NCBI RefSeq assembly: GCF_000805335.1
Contig: NZ_KN708638.1
Coordinates: forward strand, 2,862 to 66,861
Length of the DNA: 64,000 nt
Direction: 5' to 3'
DNA from: Streptomyces sp. CT34
Lineage (GTDB): Bacteria > Actinomycetota > Actinomycetes > Streptomycetales > Streptomycetaceae
The notes below the pieces were generated by a model that worked only from the letters and a program-made list of their open reading frames with translations, was not told the DNA's origin and searched no databases. A program made the position numbers and the translations under genes. Positions 1 through 8,659 of the stretch are shown piece by piece; position 1 is the stretch's first letter, and each line of letters opens with the position of its first letter.

Positions 1-88
1 GGGGTGGAAGAGATCACGGGCAACCTCGGACTCGCGGTGACAACGGCACGTCCATCCTCCCGGATCCCGGCCTGCCGGTCGGGGTGGG

Positions 89-568
89 TTACTGGTACAG
101 GAAGTCCGTCCACCACACCTGGAGCCCGTCGACCAGGGCGACAGCGTTGTCTGCCACCTGACGGCGCTGGGCCGTGTCGTACGTGGCGTACACGGTGTCG
201 AAGGCCGGCGCGGGATTGTGGTGCTCCGCGGCGAGACGGCAGAAGAGCGGCGAGGGGCAAAAGATGGTGTCCGCTGCCGCGTCTTCATCCACGAGCTCTG
301 CGGGAAGCCCGCCATACACTTCGGAGGCGATCCAGCATGCCCAGTCCACCAGCGTGCGCGTCGCCCCTGTATCGGCCGCGACGCGGTCGAGGAGCAGCGG
401 GCGGCAGTTGGGGTCAGGGCATTCGTCCACCGTCGCGTAGAACAGCTGGTCCAGCAGGGCGTCGCCGTTGCGGTCCTGGGGGCCGGATGAGTACGACTTG
501 GACGGCGGGACGAACGTGCGTTGCCGGCGGCGGACCGTGGCCGCAGTGTGTACATGGTCAGCTTCCAT
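89..568 (-). CDS. Hypothetical protein, distal gene of the Tn7-like operon
   Basis: A 159-aa soluble protein that I do not recognise. The ATG at 568 is preferred over upstream in-frame starts because GAAAGAGACG lies just upstream and the encoded N-terminus (MEADHVHTAATV) begins there. The middle is acidic and aromatic, with a DECPDPNC stretch and a DWACWIASEVYGG segment, and it ends in VWWTDFLYQ. No membrane segment or catalytic motif is visible. It follows the 382-aa gene by 28 nt on the same strand and closes the run of co-oriented transposition genes, so it is probably cotranscribed with them. Role unknown. Confidence 0.6.
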   Translation of the reverse strand: MEADHVHTAATVRRRQRTFVPPSKSYSSGPQDRNGDALLDQLFYATVDECPDPNCRPLLLDRVAADTGATRTLVDWACWIASEVYGGLPAELVDEDAAADTIFCPSPLFCRLAAEHHNPAPAFDTVYATYDTAQRRQVADNAVALVDGLQVWWTDFLYQ

Positions 569-596
569 CACGTCTCTTTCTGCTGGCTGGTGTCGG

Positions 597-1745
597 TCAT
601 CGGGTGGTCGGGCTGGTACGGCGGGGCCGTACGCTGTCTGGCCGCCTGCGGGCGCGTCCTGATCGCGGGGCGGGCGCAGGCGGCTCGTGCAGCGCGCAGG
701 CACGGGCGGCTTCGGTTACGGCCGTCTGATCCCAGCCGCTCAGGTGCAGCGGCTGATCGCCGCGGGCGGGCCGGTCCAGGTTCTTGAAGCAGTCTGCTGC
801 CTCGATGAGGTCCGCGGCCCACGACGGGGGCTGTGTCGGGCGGCCGGATTCTGGCCGGGTGCTGGACGGTGGCGCGGTGGGGCCGGGCAGCTGGGTCTGC
901 GGGCGGCCTGTGAGGATGTGTAGGGCCAGTGCCGCGGCGTGGACGGGGTGGGCGATGCGCGCGTGCAGCCGGTGTGCGAGGAGCAGGGTGTGCTCATCCG
1001 GCTCGGGTGTGAAGCGGCCGGATGCGGGCAGGGGGAGCACGGTGGCGCCCAGGTACCTCGATGCCGTTTCGGTGTCGGCGCGGGAGAGCCTGCGTCGCGT
1101 CGGCAGCAGGAAGCATGGCTCGGTGGGGTGGGGCGAAAACTGGGCGGCCGCTTCCCACCACGCGAACCGGCCGGGTGCGGGCTCCTCGTGCGGCTCGGTG
1201 GCGGCAAGGACGTGGCGGGCCGCGGCCAGGGTGTGCACCTGCTCGTGTGCCAGCGTCGGCAGGGCGGCGGCTAGGGCGGGCGGCAGCGGGCCGTGGCACA
1301 GCAGGGTCAGCCGTATCCCGGTCAACTCCCGCAGTGCGAAGAGAGGTTCGAAGTTCCGGGAGCTGATGCGGTGGGTTCGCGTGACGACGAGATGGCCGAT
1401 CCGCAGTGCGGATATCCAGGCGGCCGCCGCACGCCAGGCGATCTCGGCCTGTGCGGCCCAGCCGACGGCCTCCGGGCTCCCGTGGAGCGGGAGGTGTTTG
1501 CCCATGGAGCGCAGCAGGTCGTGGGCGAGCGAGGCGGGGGCGCCGGCCACCGGAGTGGGGTGGACGGTGATCCGGCCGCGGGCGGGGGTGTGGGCGGCCA
1601 AGGCGATGGTCATGAAGGCGTAGTCGTCGCCGTGGTCGTGGACCACGGTGAGCGCCGGCAGATCGGGGTGGGTGCGGTTCGGTGACCATGTCGGGCGCCA
1701 GGGGGTGGCGACCCGCTTCTCCGTAGCCGTCTCGCGCGGTGTCAT
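597..1745 (-). CDS. Degenerate AAA+-like protein of the transposition operon (382 aa)
   Basis: A 382-aa protein of unknown function and a paralogue of the 490-aa protein encoded two genes upstream. Shared features in order: a segment RGRITVHPTP (about 56-65), an ALA-type helix ending LRSMGK, a hydrophobic strand VVTRTHRIS (about 120-128), and a strand IRLTLLCHGP (about 144-153). The order resembles the post-Walker-A, Walker-B and sensor-1 strands of TnsC/TniB ATPases; compare VVVEDAHRLS in the intact ATPase at 4011-4856. There is no P-loop, and the acidic Walker B residues are replaced. The C-terminus is Pro/Arg-rich. The start overlaps the upstream stop as ATGA, indicating translational coupling. 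The degenerate-ATPase reading is inference; the paralogy is seen directly. Confidence 0.7.
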   Translation of the reverse strand: MTPRETATEKRVATPWRPTWSPNRTHPDLPALTVVHDHGDDYAFMTIALAAHTPARGRITVHPTPVAGAPASLAHDLLRSMGKHLPLHGSPEAVGWAAQAEIAWRAAAAWISALRIGHLVVTRTHRISSRNFEPLFALRELTGIRLTLLCHGPLPPALAAALPTLAHEQVHTLAAARHVLAATEPHEEPAPGRFAWWEAAAQFSPHPTEPCFLLPTRRRLSRADTETASRYLGATVLPLPASGRFTPEPDEHTLLLAHRLHARIAHPVHAAALALHILTGRPQTQLPGPTAPPSSTRPESGRPTQPPSWAADLIEAADCFKNLDRPARGDQPLHLSGWDQTAVTEAARACALHEPPAPAPRSGRARRRPDSVRPRRTSPTTR

Positions 1746-2545
1746 CGCCCGGCCCCCTTCTTGGGCGGTGGCGTGCCGGTCGCCGCGTTAGCGGGGCCGT
1801 CGGCATCGGCGGCCGGTCCGGTGGCGGGCAGGGGGCGCTCGGTCAGGCCGAGGGCGAACAACACGTCGGGGTGCGGGGCCGGTTGCTCACCCGCGGGGTC
1901 GAGCAGCCCGCGCCCTTGAAGGCGCGGGATCTGTCCGGCGGGCGGGGGGTGTGCGGCGCAGTGCAGCAGGCGCATGAGGGCGGCGGCCTCACTCGGGCTG
2001 AGACTGGCGGCGCTGTGGCCTCCGTCGTACAGGTTCTGCTGCTGCTCGGGGGTGAGCAGGCCGGGCTGTACGGCCAGGTAGAGGGTGGTGTCGGTGTGGA
2101 CGAGCCGGTGCGGGCCCGCCTGCTGTTCGAGCCGGGCAGCCAGGACGGCGGCGGCCCGCTCAAGCCGGTGCGCCGGCCACTGAAGTGCCGAGGCCGCATC
2201 GTCGGGGTGGACAGGACCGGTTTGAAGCAGAGCCGCGTGCAGCACGGTGGCATACGGGGCCGCCCCCGCCGTCCCTGCGCGGTGCGGGCGAGGCCGCGGG
2301 CTCCGGGTGTGCCCGGGAATGCGTAACAAGGACTCGGGGGCGGTATCCAGGGCGCGGGCCAGGGCGAACAGCGCCGCGGCCGAAAGGGTGTACGGGGTCA
2401 GGCGCCGGTCCCAGTCGGCGGTGGGGATGCCGGTCAGGGCGGCCATGTCCTCGTCGGTGAGCTGGCACTCCAGGGCGCGCTCACGGGCGAGAGCCAGATC
2501 GAAGACGGTCACCTCCCGCTGATCGGGCGGCAGTTGATCCCTCAT
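1742..2545 (-). CDS. HTH protein of the transposition operon (267 aa)
   Basis: A 267-aa protein starting at an ATG that overlaps the stop of the 490-aa gene (ATGA). Residues about 12-65 read like an XRE-type helix-turn-helix (ALECQLTDEDMAALTGIP, then LSAAALFALARALDTAPES). The middle may form a winged-helix domain, given the HPDDAASALQWPAHRLERA helices followed by a TLYLA strand. The C-terminus is Pro/Gly-rich. By position it could bind element ends, choose targets or regulate the operon, roughly where TnsD/TniQ sits in related elements, but no TniQ zinc motif is visible. It overlaps the following gene by 4 nt. Confidence 0.65.
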   Translation of the reverse strand: MRDQLPPDQREVTVFDLALARERALECQLTDEDMAALTGIPTADWDRRLTPYTLSAAALFALARALDTAPESLLRIPGHTRSPRPRPHRAGTAGAAPYATVLHAALLQTGPVHPDDAASALQWPAHRLERAAAVLAARLEQQAGPHRLVHTDTTLYLAVQPGLLTPEQQQNLYDGGHSAASLSPSEAAALMRLLHCAAHPPPAGQIPRLQGRGLLDPAGEQPAPHPDVLFALGLTERPLPATGPAADADGPANAATGTPPPKKGAGR

Positions 2546-4014
2546 CGGCACCCCGGGCTCAGGTGTGCCAGAACATCCGGGGCGGGCAGGGTGGGGGTGT
2601 GCAGGTGCCAGCCGCGGGCGGCGGTGTGCCAGTCGTCGGTGGTATGCGGGTGGTTCAGGGCGGGAACGGCCAGGCCTGCGTCGGCAATCAGGGCGTTGAG
2701 GCGGGGCGTGGTGCCGAAGCAGTTCGCGAACAGGCCGTGCGCGGGGGCGGTGCGCGGGGTGCGGCGACGGAATTCGAGCGCGGCAGCGAGCAGCGGGCGG
2801 GCGCGGGGAGGGATGGTGTACAGGTGCCGCGGGGTGGGCGGCGCGCCGATGTTGATCCGGGCGTCGCGGTCGATGGCGATCTGCGTGGCCTCCTCGTCGA
2901 TGCTGGCGATCTGCGTCATCGCCAGCAGCGGGCTGGCGGTGCCGGTGAACAGCAGGGCCGCGATCGCGGCGGCGCGCAGCGGGTTGGGCAGGTGTGTGGT
3001 GATCGTGTGCACGGTGCGCGGGGTCAGGGGCACGGTGGTGATGCCGGGCCCTGCGCGGCGGGTGAGGTCGTCGGGCACGTTCAGCAGCACCGCGCGGGTC
3101 AGCAGGCCGGCCTGGGCGCCGCGTACGCGGGCCACGGTGTGCGCGGGACTGGGGCTCAAGACGGTCAGCCGGGACAAGAACAGCCGCAGCGCCTCCGTCT
3201 CGCGCAGGCCGAAAGGGGTGGGCTCGGTGGACTCGGTCAGATGGTCGGTCTCTTCGGCGCTGGTGGATGTGGGTGGCTTCAGCGGCAGGGTGCGCGCCCA
3301 CCAGATACGGGCGGCGGCGTAGCCGGCGCGGTACTGGGCGTCGGTGCGTGCGAAGTCGGCCCCGTTCTGGCGGCGCCAGCACTGGGCGCGGAAGGCGGCG
3401 ACCGAGGCACGCGGTACGGCGGGCAGGGGCTGTGCGTGATCGGACGGAGGCGGGCCGGTCAGGCGGTCGGTGGCGGCCGGGCCGATCGCGGCAAGGACCT
3501 CCACGGTGCCCCCCACGTGCACCATGTCCGTCAGCTGGGCGGCGGCCAGATGTTCCACCAGGCGTCTGACGTCGGCGCCTTCGGGGGCATGGGCCACCAG
3601 GGTGAGACGAATGTTGGTCTCGGTGCGCCAGGCGGCCAGGCGGCGCAGCCGCTCGACGGTGAGACGGTGGGCACGCAGCACGATCACCTCCCGTATGCCG
3701 GTGGCCAGGCTCCAGCAGGTCACCGCCCGCCAGGCCGGGTCGGTGGACATCCGCTCCGCGCCCTGGTGGGAGAACCCGGCACGGCCCATCGCGCGCAGCA
3801 CGTCCAGCGCGAGGTAGGCGGGGCTGGTGGTGTTGGGGGTGGGATCGGCGGTGATCTTTCCGCGGGCCGCATCCGCCCAGGCGCAGGCGGCACGGTGCAC
3901 CGTACGGTCGTCGTCGGTGTCTAGGAGCAGCCGCACCGGCCCCGCCGCCTCGGGCTCCTGTGAAGATGCGGTGGCGGAGGGGGTAAGAACGGGCGAGGGC
4001 GCTGTCATGTTCAC
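2542..4014 (-). CDS. Large accessory protein: AAA+-like half lacking Walker motifs plus recombinase-like half
   Basis: A 490-aa protein, not assignable to a named family by eye. The N-terminal half parallels the 382-aa paralogue: RGKITADPTP, LDVLRAMGRAG, a strand IVLRAHRLT (111-119) where an active ATPase would have acidic Walker B residues, and LTLVAHAP (137-144). No P-loop is present. The C-terminal half has the cadence of a tyrosine recombinase core (AALLFTGTASPLLAMTQ, then ASIDEEATQIAIDRDARI, then IPPRARPLLAAALEFRR). The usual catalytic Arg of box I (TGLR) is absent (TGTA), and no HxxR/Tyr set is evident. It is coupled by ATGA overlaps to both neighbours. Confidence 0.65.
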   Translation of the reverse strand: MNMTAPSPVLTPSATASSQEPEAAGPVRLLLDTDDDRTVHRAACAWADAARGKITADPTPNTTSPAYLALDVLRAMGRAGFSHQGAERMSTDPAWRAVTCWSLATGIREVIVLRAHRLTVERLRRLAAWRTETNIRLTLVAHAPEGADVRRLVEHLAAAQLTDMVHVGGTVEVLAAIGPAATDRLTGPPPSDHAQPLPAVPRASVAAFRAQCWRRQNGADFARTDAQYRAGYAAARIWWARTLPLKPPTSTSAEETDHLTESTEPTPFGLRETEALRLFLSRLTVLSPSPAHTVARVRGAQAGLLTRAVLLNVPDDLTRRAGPGITTVPLTPRTVHTITTHLPNPLRAAAIAALLFTGTASPLLAMTQIASIDEEATQIAIDRDARINIGAPPTPRHLYTIPPRARPLLAAALEFRRRTPRTAPAHGLFANCFGTTPRLNALIADAGLAVPALNHPHTTDDWHTAARGWHLHTPTLPAPDVLAHLSPGCR

Positions 4015-4856
4015 CGTCCGCCGTCGATCCGGTCGGCCACCGCCTCAAGCAGCAGCGCATCGGGCGCGGCCGCCTGGGCGCGGGCCATGATCCGCCGGGT
4101 GTGATGGGTGATCAGGGCCCAGCGGCGCAGCGCGCCGCCGGCCAGCCGGGCGTCCAGTGCCATCAGGTCGCCGGGATCGACGCCCTGCCACACCGGGTGC
4201 AGCGCGGGCAGGGCAAGTGGGATCTGGTCACGGGTGAGCGGTTGAACACGCAGCCAGGCGGCGGTGCGGGTGGCGAGCATCCGCTGGGCGCGCAGGCGCC
4301 GTTCGCCGCGGCGGGCGGCGATGAGGACCACGCACAGCCCGCCCGGGACGCCGTCGTGCAGGAAGCGCAGGTACTCCATGCAGGACGCCGACAATCGGTG
4401 GGCGTCCTCGACCACGACGATGCGCGGCCGGTCGGCCAGAGCGTGCCGGATCAGCGTGTCCGCCGCCCCCGGATCAGCTGGCGCCCCACCAGGCAGCCGA
4501 AGTGCCCGGTGCAGGGCCAGGCGCAGATCCGTCGGCGCCGGCTGCGCCCGCAGCTCAAGCGGTACCAGTCCCCCGCCACCGAGACGGCGGCCGGCCGCAT
4601 GGACGGCGAAGGTCTTGCCGATCCCCGTATCGCCCAGCACACACAGAAACCGGCGCCTAGCCACGGCGCCCGCGAGCGCGCCGCCCACCGCGAGCATCGC
4701 CGGAGTGAGCAGCGTCCGTATCCCCTCAACACTCAGGAAATGCAGACCAGATGAGACAGCGTCGTCGTCCAGGACGGCGAACGGTCCACTCGTGGCCGCC
4801 TCGCCCCACACGGGGTACGCGTAGCCGGTGGACTCGATGGGTTCGGTGGTCAGCAT
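4011..4856 (-). CDS. AAA+ ATPase, second TnsC/TniB-like transposition regulator
   Basis: A 281-aa AAA+ ATPase. The P-loop is GDTGIGKT (about 75-82), Walker B is IVVVEDAH (about 146-153), and a sensor-1 strand LCVVLIAARRGERRL follows. ATPases of this family (TnsC, TniB, MuB) load on target DNA and activate the DDE transposase. It lies directly after a first TniB-like ATPase and overlaps it by 7 nt. The two differ in length and in Walker B (VEDAH versus VCDEAQ), so they are not a recent duplication. The C-terminus contains a basic helix around WALITHHTRRIMARAQ. Exact division of labour with the first ATPase is unknown. Confidence 0.85.
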   Translation of the reverse strand: MLTTEPIESTGYAYPVWGEAATSGPFAVLDDDAVSSGLHFLSVEGIRTLLTPAMLAVGGALAGAVARRRFLCVLGDTGIGKTFAVHAAGRRLGGGGLVPLELRAQPAPTDLRLALHRALRLPGGAPADPGAADTLIRHALADRPRIVVVEDAHRLSASCMEYLRFLHDGVPGGLCVVLIAARRGERRLRAQRMLATRTAAWLRVQPLTRDQIPLALPALHPVWQGVDPGDLMALDARLAGGALRRWALITHHTRRIMARAQAAAPDALLLEAVADRIDGGR

Positions 4857-5674
4857 CGGCCCAACGCCCAGTCCACGACACGGTCATCGGCCTGGTCGGC
4901 CTGGAAGTACTCCATGCCCTTGAGAACGTGCTTGGTGACCTTGACCCACTCGCGGAACGAGCCGAGCGCGTACTGGGTGTCAATCCGCTTGAGCAGCGCC
5001 TCATCCACGCCCCGCCACACGGGGTGGGAGTCGGGAACGGCTTTGAGGATCTCGTCCTCGGTCATCGCGAGGATCTCCAACCGGATGTAGATCCTGGAAG
5101 CGAGCGCCGGGTCGCTCTGCAGCGTCTCGTAGGCCTCACGGCCACCGACGAACACGATCGCGGGCTGGGGGTCGCAGTTGTCCCACAGCTTGCGCAGGAA
5201 CTCGAAGTTCTCCCGCCGGTACTGCTGCGCCTCGTCACACACAATCACATACGGGCGGCGCGGCAGGCTCTCGCGCAGCAGCTTGTCGAACGCGGTCGGG
5301 GTGCCGGGCATTTTGCAGTTGAGCCGCATCTGGTGGAACAGCTCCTCGCGCAGGTCCTTCGGCCCGGGGCGGGAACGGGCAAAGTCCAGCGGAAGGATCA
5401 GGTCGGGGTTCATCTCCTGGATCGTGGCCCGGGTCGAGAAACTCTTCCCCAGCCCCGGATCGCCGTAGATCACGGACATCGCCTGCGACTCGACGGTGTC
5501 GATGACGGTGTCCTTGATCTGCAGCAGGGTGTCCGTGGCCACCAGCGTGGAGTCCTTGAGACCGAGAAAATGATGCGGGCGCAGATCAGGGCGGCGCCGC
5601 GATATCCCGCTCTCGGCCGCAGCGGCCGGCTGGCGGCGGGCGCCAAGATGCTTGCGTTTAGGGGAAGTTGTCAC
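4850..5674 (-). CDS. AAA+ ATPase, TniB/TnsC-like transposition protein
   Basis: A 274-aa ATPase with a basic N-terminus. Walker A is GDPGLGKS (71-78), Walker B VIVCDEAQ (143-150), and sensor-1 strand AIVFVGG. In Tn5053/Tn7-type systems this protein polymerises on target DNA and hands the site to the transposase. The start ATG overlaps the transposase stop (ATGA), and the gene overlaps the next ATPase gene, so expression is coupled. The AAA_22-type CDEAQ motif and length fit TniB better than the longer TnsC. No sign of decay. Confidence 0.9.
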   Translation of the reverse strand: MTTSPKRKHLGARRQPAAAAESGISRRRPDLRPHHFLGLKDSTLVATDTLLQIKDTVIDTVESQAMSVIYGDPGLGKSFSTRATIQEMNPDLILPLDFARSRPGPKDLREELFHQMRLNCKMPGTPTAFDKLLRESLPRRPYVIVCDEAQQYRRENFEFLRKLWDNCDPQPAIVFVGGREAYETLQSDPALASRIYIRLEILAMTEDEILKAVPDSHPVWRGVDEALLKRIDTQYALGSFREWVKVTKHVLKGMEYFQADQADDRVVDWALGRC

Positions 5675-7257
5675 GAAGTGTCATCCTTGGATGCGTTGCC
5701 GGTGGAGTCCTGGCCGGGGCGTTTCCACGCAGCCGGGACAGGGGTCAGGGGCCGGTACGGCTGAGTGCGGCGCCGCGGCGCCGCGGGCGGCTTCGTGCCG
5801 TCGAGCTCGGCACGGGCCTCCTGCTCGGTCATCCGCAGCACCCGCACGGGCAGTTCGGGCTGAGTGGATGGCAGATGCCGTTCCCGCCGGCGCTCGCCGG
5901 AGCGCTTCAGAGCCGCTCGCAGCTGACTGCTGTGCTCGTCGCGCTCGAGGAGCACCTTGGCGCGCAGGTCCTCGCTCGCCTCGCCTGCGAGGAAAGCACG
6001 CCCCAGATAGCGGTTGCCGCGGAAGGTGTACAGGTCGATCTCGTGGGTGTGGTGCGGCATCCACCGCACCCGCACCTCCAACCCGATGCGGCCCACCCCG
6101 TTCTCGGGCATGTAGCAGCGGCGGTTGAACTCGACCCCGTGGCTGGTGATCTTGTGGACCTTGTGGTCGCTCTCCAGCATGAAGGCGCGCAGCTCGGACG
6201 CAGCCGGCTCGGGCCGGATCTCGGTGGGGTCGGCCTGCCAGGCCTGAAGCGGTGTCATCCCGGTGCGCTTGATGACGTGCTCGGTGTTGTGCTTATGGAC
6301 CCACTCGCCCAGCAGGCCGACGAACGCCTCGTACGTCAGCGGCAGATCCGACTCGCCGATGCGGCGGCGGTGATCGAGCCTGGGTGCCTTCGTATAGCGA
6401 GGCAGGTCGGCGAAGAAGCGAGTCATGCTGGTGCGGTTCAGACGTTCGATGCCGCCTTTGTGGCGGGCACTGCGTACGCGGTGCACCGGGACGCCGAGGA
6501 GCCCGAACGCCCGGCGGACGGTCTTGGACAGGAAGTCCGCGCCGCCGTCGACGCGGACCAGATGCGGCAGACCGCCCGGCGGGCCGTAGGGGGCCTCGCG
6601 CAGCACCGACATGCGCACCGCGGCCAGGACCGAACCCCGGTGCGCCGAGCCGGCGGTGACCGCCCAACCCATCACATAGCCCGTGCCGCGGTCCTCGAAC
6701 CACGTCACCCACACCCTCGACGGCTTCCCGTCCGGCATCATCACCACGGTCTCGGCCTGCTTGTGATCCCCCTCCCACACCTCATTCCGCGCCACCGCCG
6801 GCCGCTGAAAAGCGGGGTCGAAGCCGCGGGCCGCCGGGATCCCCTCGCGCAGGCCCGCCATGAAACCCGGATCGAGATCCCGGGCGATCGCATCATGCAG
6901 CGTCGTCAGCCCCGGAGGCTTATGCCCCGCCGCTACCGCCAGCTCGACCAGCCGCTCGTGAGCGCGCTTCACATTGCCCTGATAGTCGGCGAGGACCTCG
7001 ATGACCTCCTCGGTGACACGGAACCGGCGGCGCTCCGGCTTCTCCGCACTGCCAGTCTCCTCCGCACGGGCCAGCCAGCTCCACACCGTCCGCTTGTGCA
7101 CACCCACCGCGTCAGCGACCAGCCGCACATGCGCCGTAGTCAATTGGTCCGACGCGCGCAGCCGCAGCAACTGAGCCACCGCCGCAAGCCTGAGCTCATC
7201 CCGATGCCGCCCCAAGCCGATGTCCACGGCCCCAGGGACGTCGCCACCTGCCGTCAC
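5671..7257 (-). CDS. DDE transposase, Mu/TniA type
   Basis: A 528-aa transposase. An N-terminal HTH (about 30-65, ADAVGVHKRTVWSWLARA) is followed by a second DNA-binding helical region and an RNase-H-like integrase core. The acidic triad is visible as D164 (WEGDHKQ), D237 (VRVDGGADF) and E271 (GGIERLN), giving D-x72-D-x33-E. A Mu-type C-terminal beta domain follows (about 330-420) and then a basic, Pro-rich tail ending near TSKDD-like residues. It cuts and joins element ends. As first gene of the operon it is followed by two AAA+ ATPases, the TniA-TniB/TnsB-TnsC arrangement. No TnsA-like endonuclease is seen in the window. Confidence 0.92.
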   Translation of the reverse strand: MTAGGDVPGAVDIGLGRHRDELRLAAVAQLLRLRASDQLTTAHVRLVADAVGVHKRTVWSWLARAEETGSAEKPERRRFRVTEEVIEVLADYQGNVKRAHERLVELAVAAGHKPPGLTTLHDAIARDLDPGFMAGLREGIPAARGFDPAFQRPAVARNEVWEGDHKQAETVVMMPDGKPSRVWVTWFEDRGTGYVMGWAVTAGSAHRGSVLAAVRMSVLREAPYGPPGGLPHLVRVDGGADFLSKTVRRAFGLLGVPVHRVRSARHKGGIERLNRTSMTRFFADLPRYTKAPRLDHRRRIGESDLPLTYEAFVGLLGEWVHKHNTEHVIKRTGMTPLQAWQADPTEIRPEPAASELRAFMLESDHKVHKITSHGVEFNRRCYMPENGVGRIGLEVRVRWMPHHTHEIDLYTFRGNRYLGRAFLAGEASEDLRAKVLLERDEHSSQLRAALKRSGERRRERHLPSTQPELPVRVLRMTEQEARAELDGTKPPAAPRRRTQPYRPLTPVPAAWKRPGQDSTGNASKDDTS

Positions 7258-7840
7258 CGGAGCCGACAGGCGCGCACAGAGCAGACCGGTATCCGAGCAG
7301 TAATCACAGCGCCAGCCTCCGGGACATCAACTACCGCCCCATACAGGGCAGTTCACGATGGCGCCCGCGACAAGGGCGACGGAAGAGACGCTAGAGCCGA
7401 CACCCCGACACAAGTCCCCTCAACCACTTGGACGGGTGATAGATCTCCGTCCCGCCTCCACCCCGCACCCTCATGCGCTATAGAGCACGCCGCGAAGGAG
7501 GTTCGAGGAACGCAGCACCGAGCGATCCGGGACCACGCCACCCCGAATCCGGAAACCCACCACCAAGATCAAACAACTGAAAAGCCTACTGACCAGCACA
7601 AAAGCAGCCCCGCATCAATGGCGAGGAGACCCGAACACCCCGGTGACATCTTCCCCGAACCTCACACTCGCCCGGGGTGGAGCACGGGCCTTTAGAAATA
7701 CTTCTCTACCTGGTCGGATTCTCGCCTGCGGTATTCGCTATGGGATATCGCCTTACCATTCCCAGGGGACGATGGATTGCCATCGCAGCCGTCTCTACCG
7801 CGGACCCAACGCCAGGTGCACCCCGGGGACTTACGCCAAG
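7258..7840. other. Non-coding stretch upstream of the transposase gene
   Basis: About 580 bp with no convincing gene on either strand. It should contain the promoter of the transposition operon and, if the element is complete on this side, its terminal repeats. I looked for TGT...ACA ends with repeated transposase sites and could not identify any by eye. Confidence 0.4.
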
Positions 7841-8632
7841 TCACCGAGACGTCTCCCGGTCATCGGGCCATGGCGCTCCCGATGTGGCGGATGCGGTCGG
7901 GTGCGTGCCGGGGGTGTGTCCGAAGGCTCTGCGGAAGACGTCGATGAAGGCGCTCGTCGACGACCAGCCGCACATGTGGGCCACGGTGGTCACCGGGGTG
8001 TCCTCGGCCAGTAGGGCCAAGGCATGGCAGAGGCGCAGCTGGGTGCGCCACTGTGGGAAGGTCATGCCGAGGTCCGCCCGGAAGAGTCGGGACAGGGTGC
8101 GGGCGCTCACACCGACCTGTTTGCCCAGCGAGGCCAGAGTGCTGTTGTCGGCCGGATCGGCTTGCAGGATCTCGCACAGTGCCTTGAGTCGGGGGGTGGT
8201 GGGTGCGGGCAGGTGCATGGGATGCCGGTGTGAGGCTCGTAACTGGTCGAGCAGGACGGCCCGTAGCCGCCCGCGTTCGGGGCTGTCGTCGTGCGGGGTG
8301 CGGGTGTAGGCGAGGATCAATTCGCGCAGCAGGGGGGCGACGGTCAGGACCGTCGGGTCGTTCAGGCCGAGGGGGTTGTCGGTGGCGGGCAGGCCGACCA
8401 GGTGCAGTTCCAGTCCGCCGTGGGCGCGGTGGGCGTGCGTGGTGCCGGCGGGCACCCAGATGGCGCGGTTGGCCGGAGCGACCCAGGAACCCGCGTCGGT
8501 GGTGATGGCCAGCATTCCGCGGCCGGCGTAGACGATTTGGTGGTCGTCGTGGCGGTGGGCGTCGATGGCCGCTCCGGATGCCAGCCACCGTGTGTGGGTC
8601 GGTGCGACCGGCGTATGGCGGATTTGCTTCAT
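7841..8632 (-). CDS. AraC-family transcriptional regulator
   Basis: A 263-aa regulator starting at ATG 8632 (MKQIRHTP); longer in-frame starts would run through the divergent gene. The N-terminal half is a cupin sensor domain (DAHRHDDHQIVYAGRG, then WVPAGTTHAH). The C-terminal half holds the two AraC HTH motifs (LASLGKQVGVSARTLSRLF, then TTVAHMCGWSSTSAFIDVFR). It is divergent from an MFS transporter gene with only 27 bp between the two ATGs. It probably controls that exporter, a common arrangement in which the cupin domain senses the exported compound. Confidence 0.9.
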   Translation of the reverse strand: MKQIRHTPVAPTHTRWLASGAAIDAHRHDDHQIVYAGRGMLAITTDAGSWVAPANRAIWVPAGTTHAHRAHGGLELHLVGLPATDNPLGLNDPTVLTVAPLLRELILAYTRTPHDDSPERGRLRAVLLDQLRASHRHPMHLPAPTTPRLKALCEILQADPADNSTLASLGKQVGVSARTLSRLFRADLGMTFPQWRTQLRLCHALALLAEDTPVTTVAHMCGWSSTSAFIDVFRRAFGHTPGTHPTASATSGAPWPDDRETSR

Positions 8633-8659
8633 TGATTGGCAGATTATCGGAAGTACGAC

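Noticed and set aside
2563..3924. 453-codon frame on the plus strand
   Set aside because: Antisense shadow of the 490-aa gene; Gly/Ala-rich, without a ribosome site.
5668..7695. 675-codon frame on the plus strand
   Set aside because: It is the antisense shadow of the transposase gene, which has clear catalytic residues on the minus strand.
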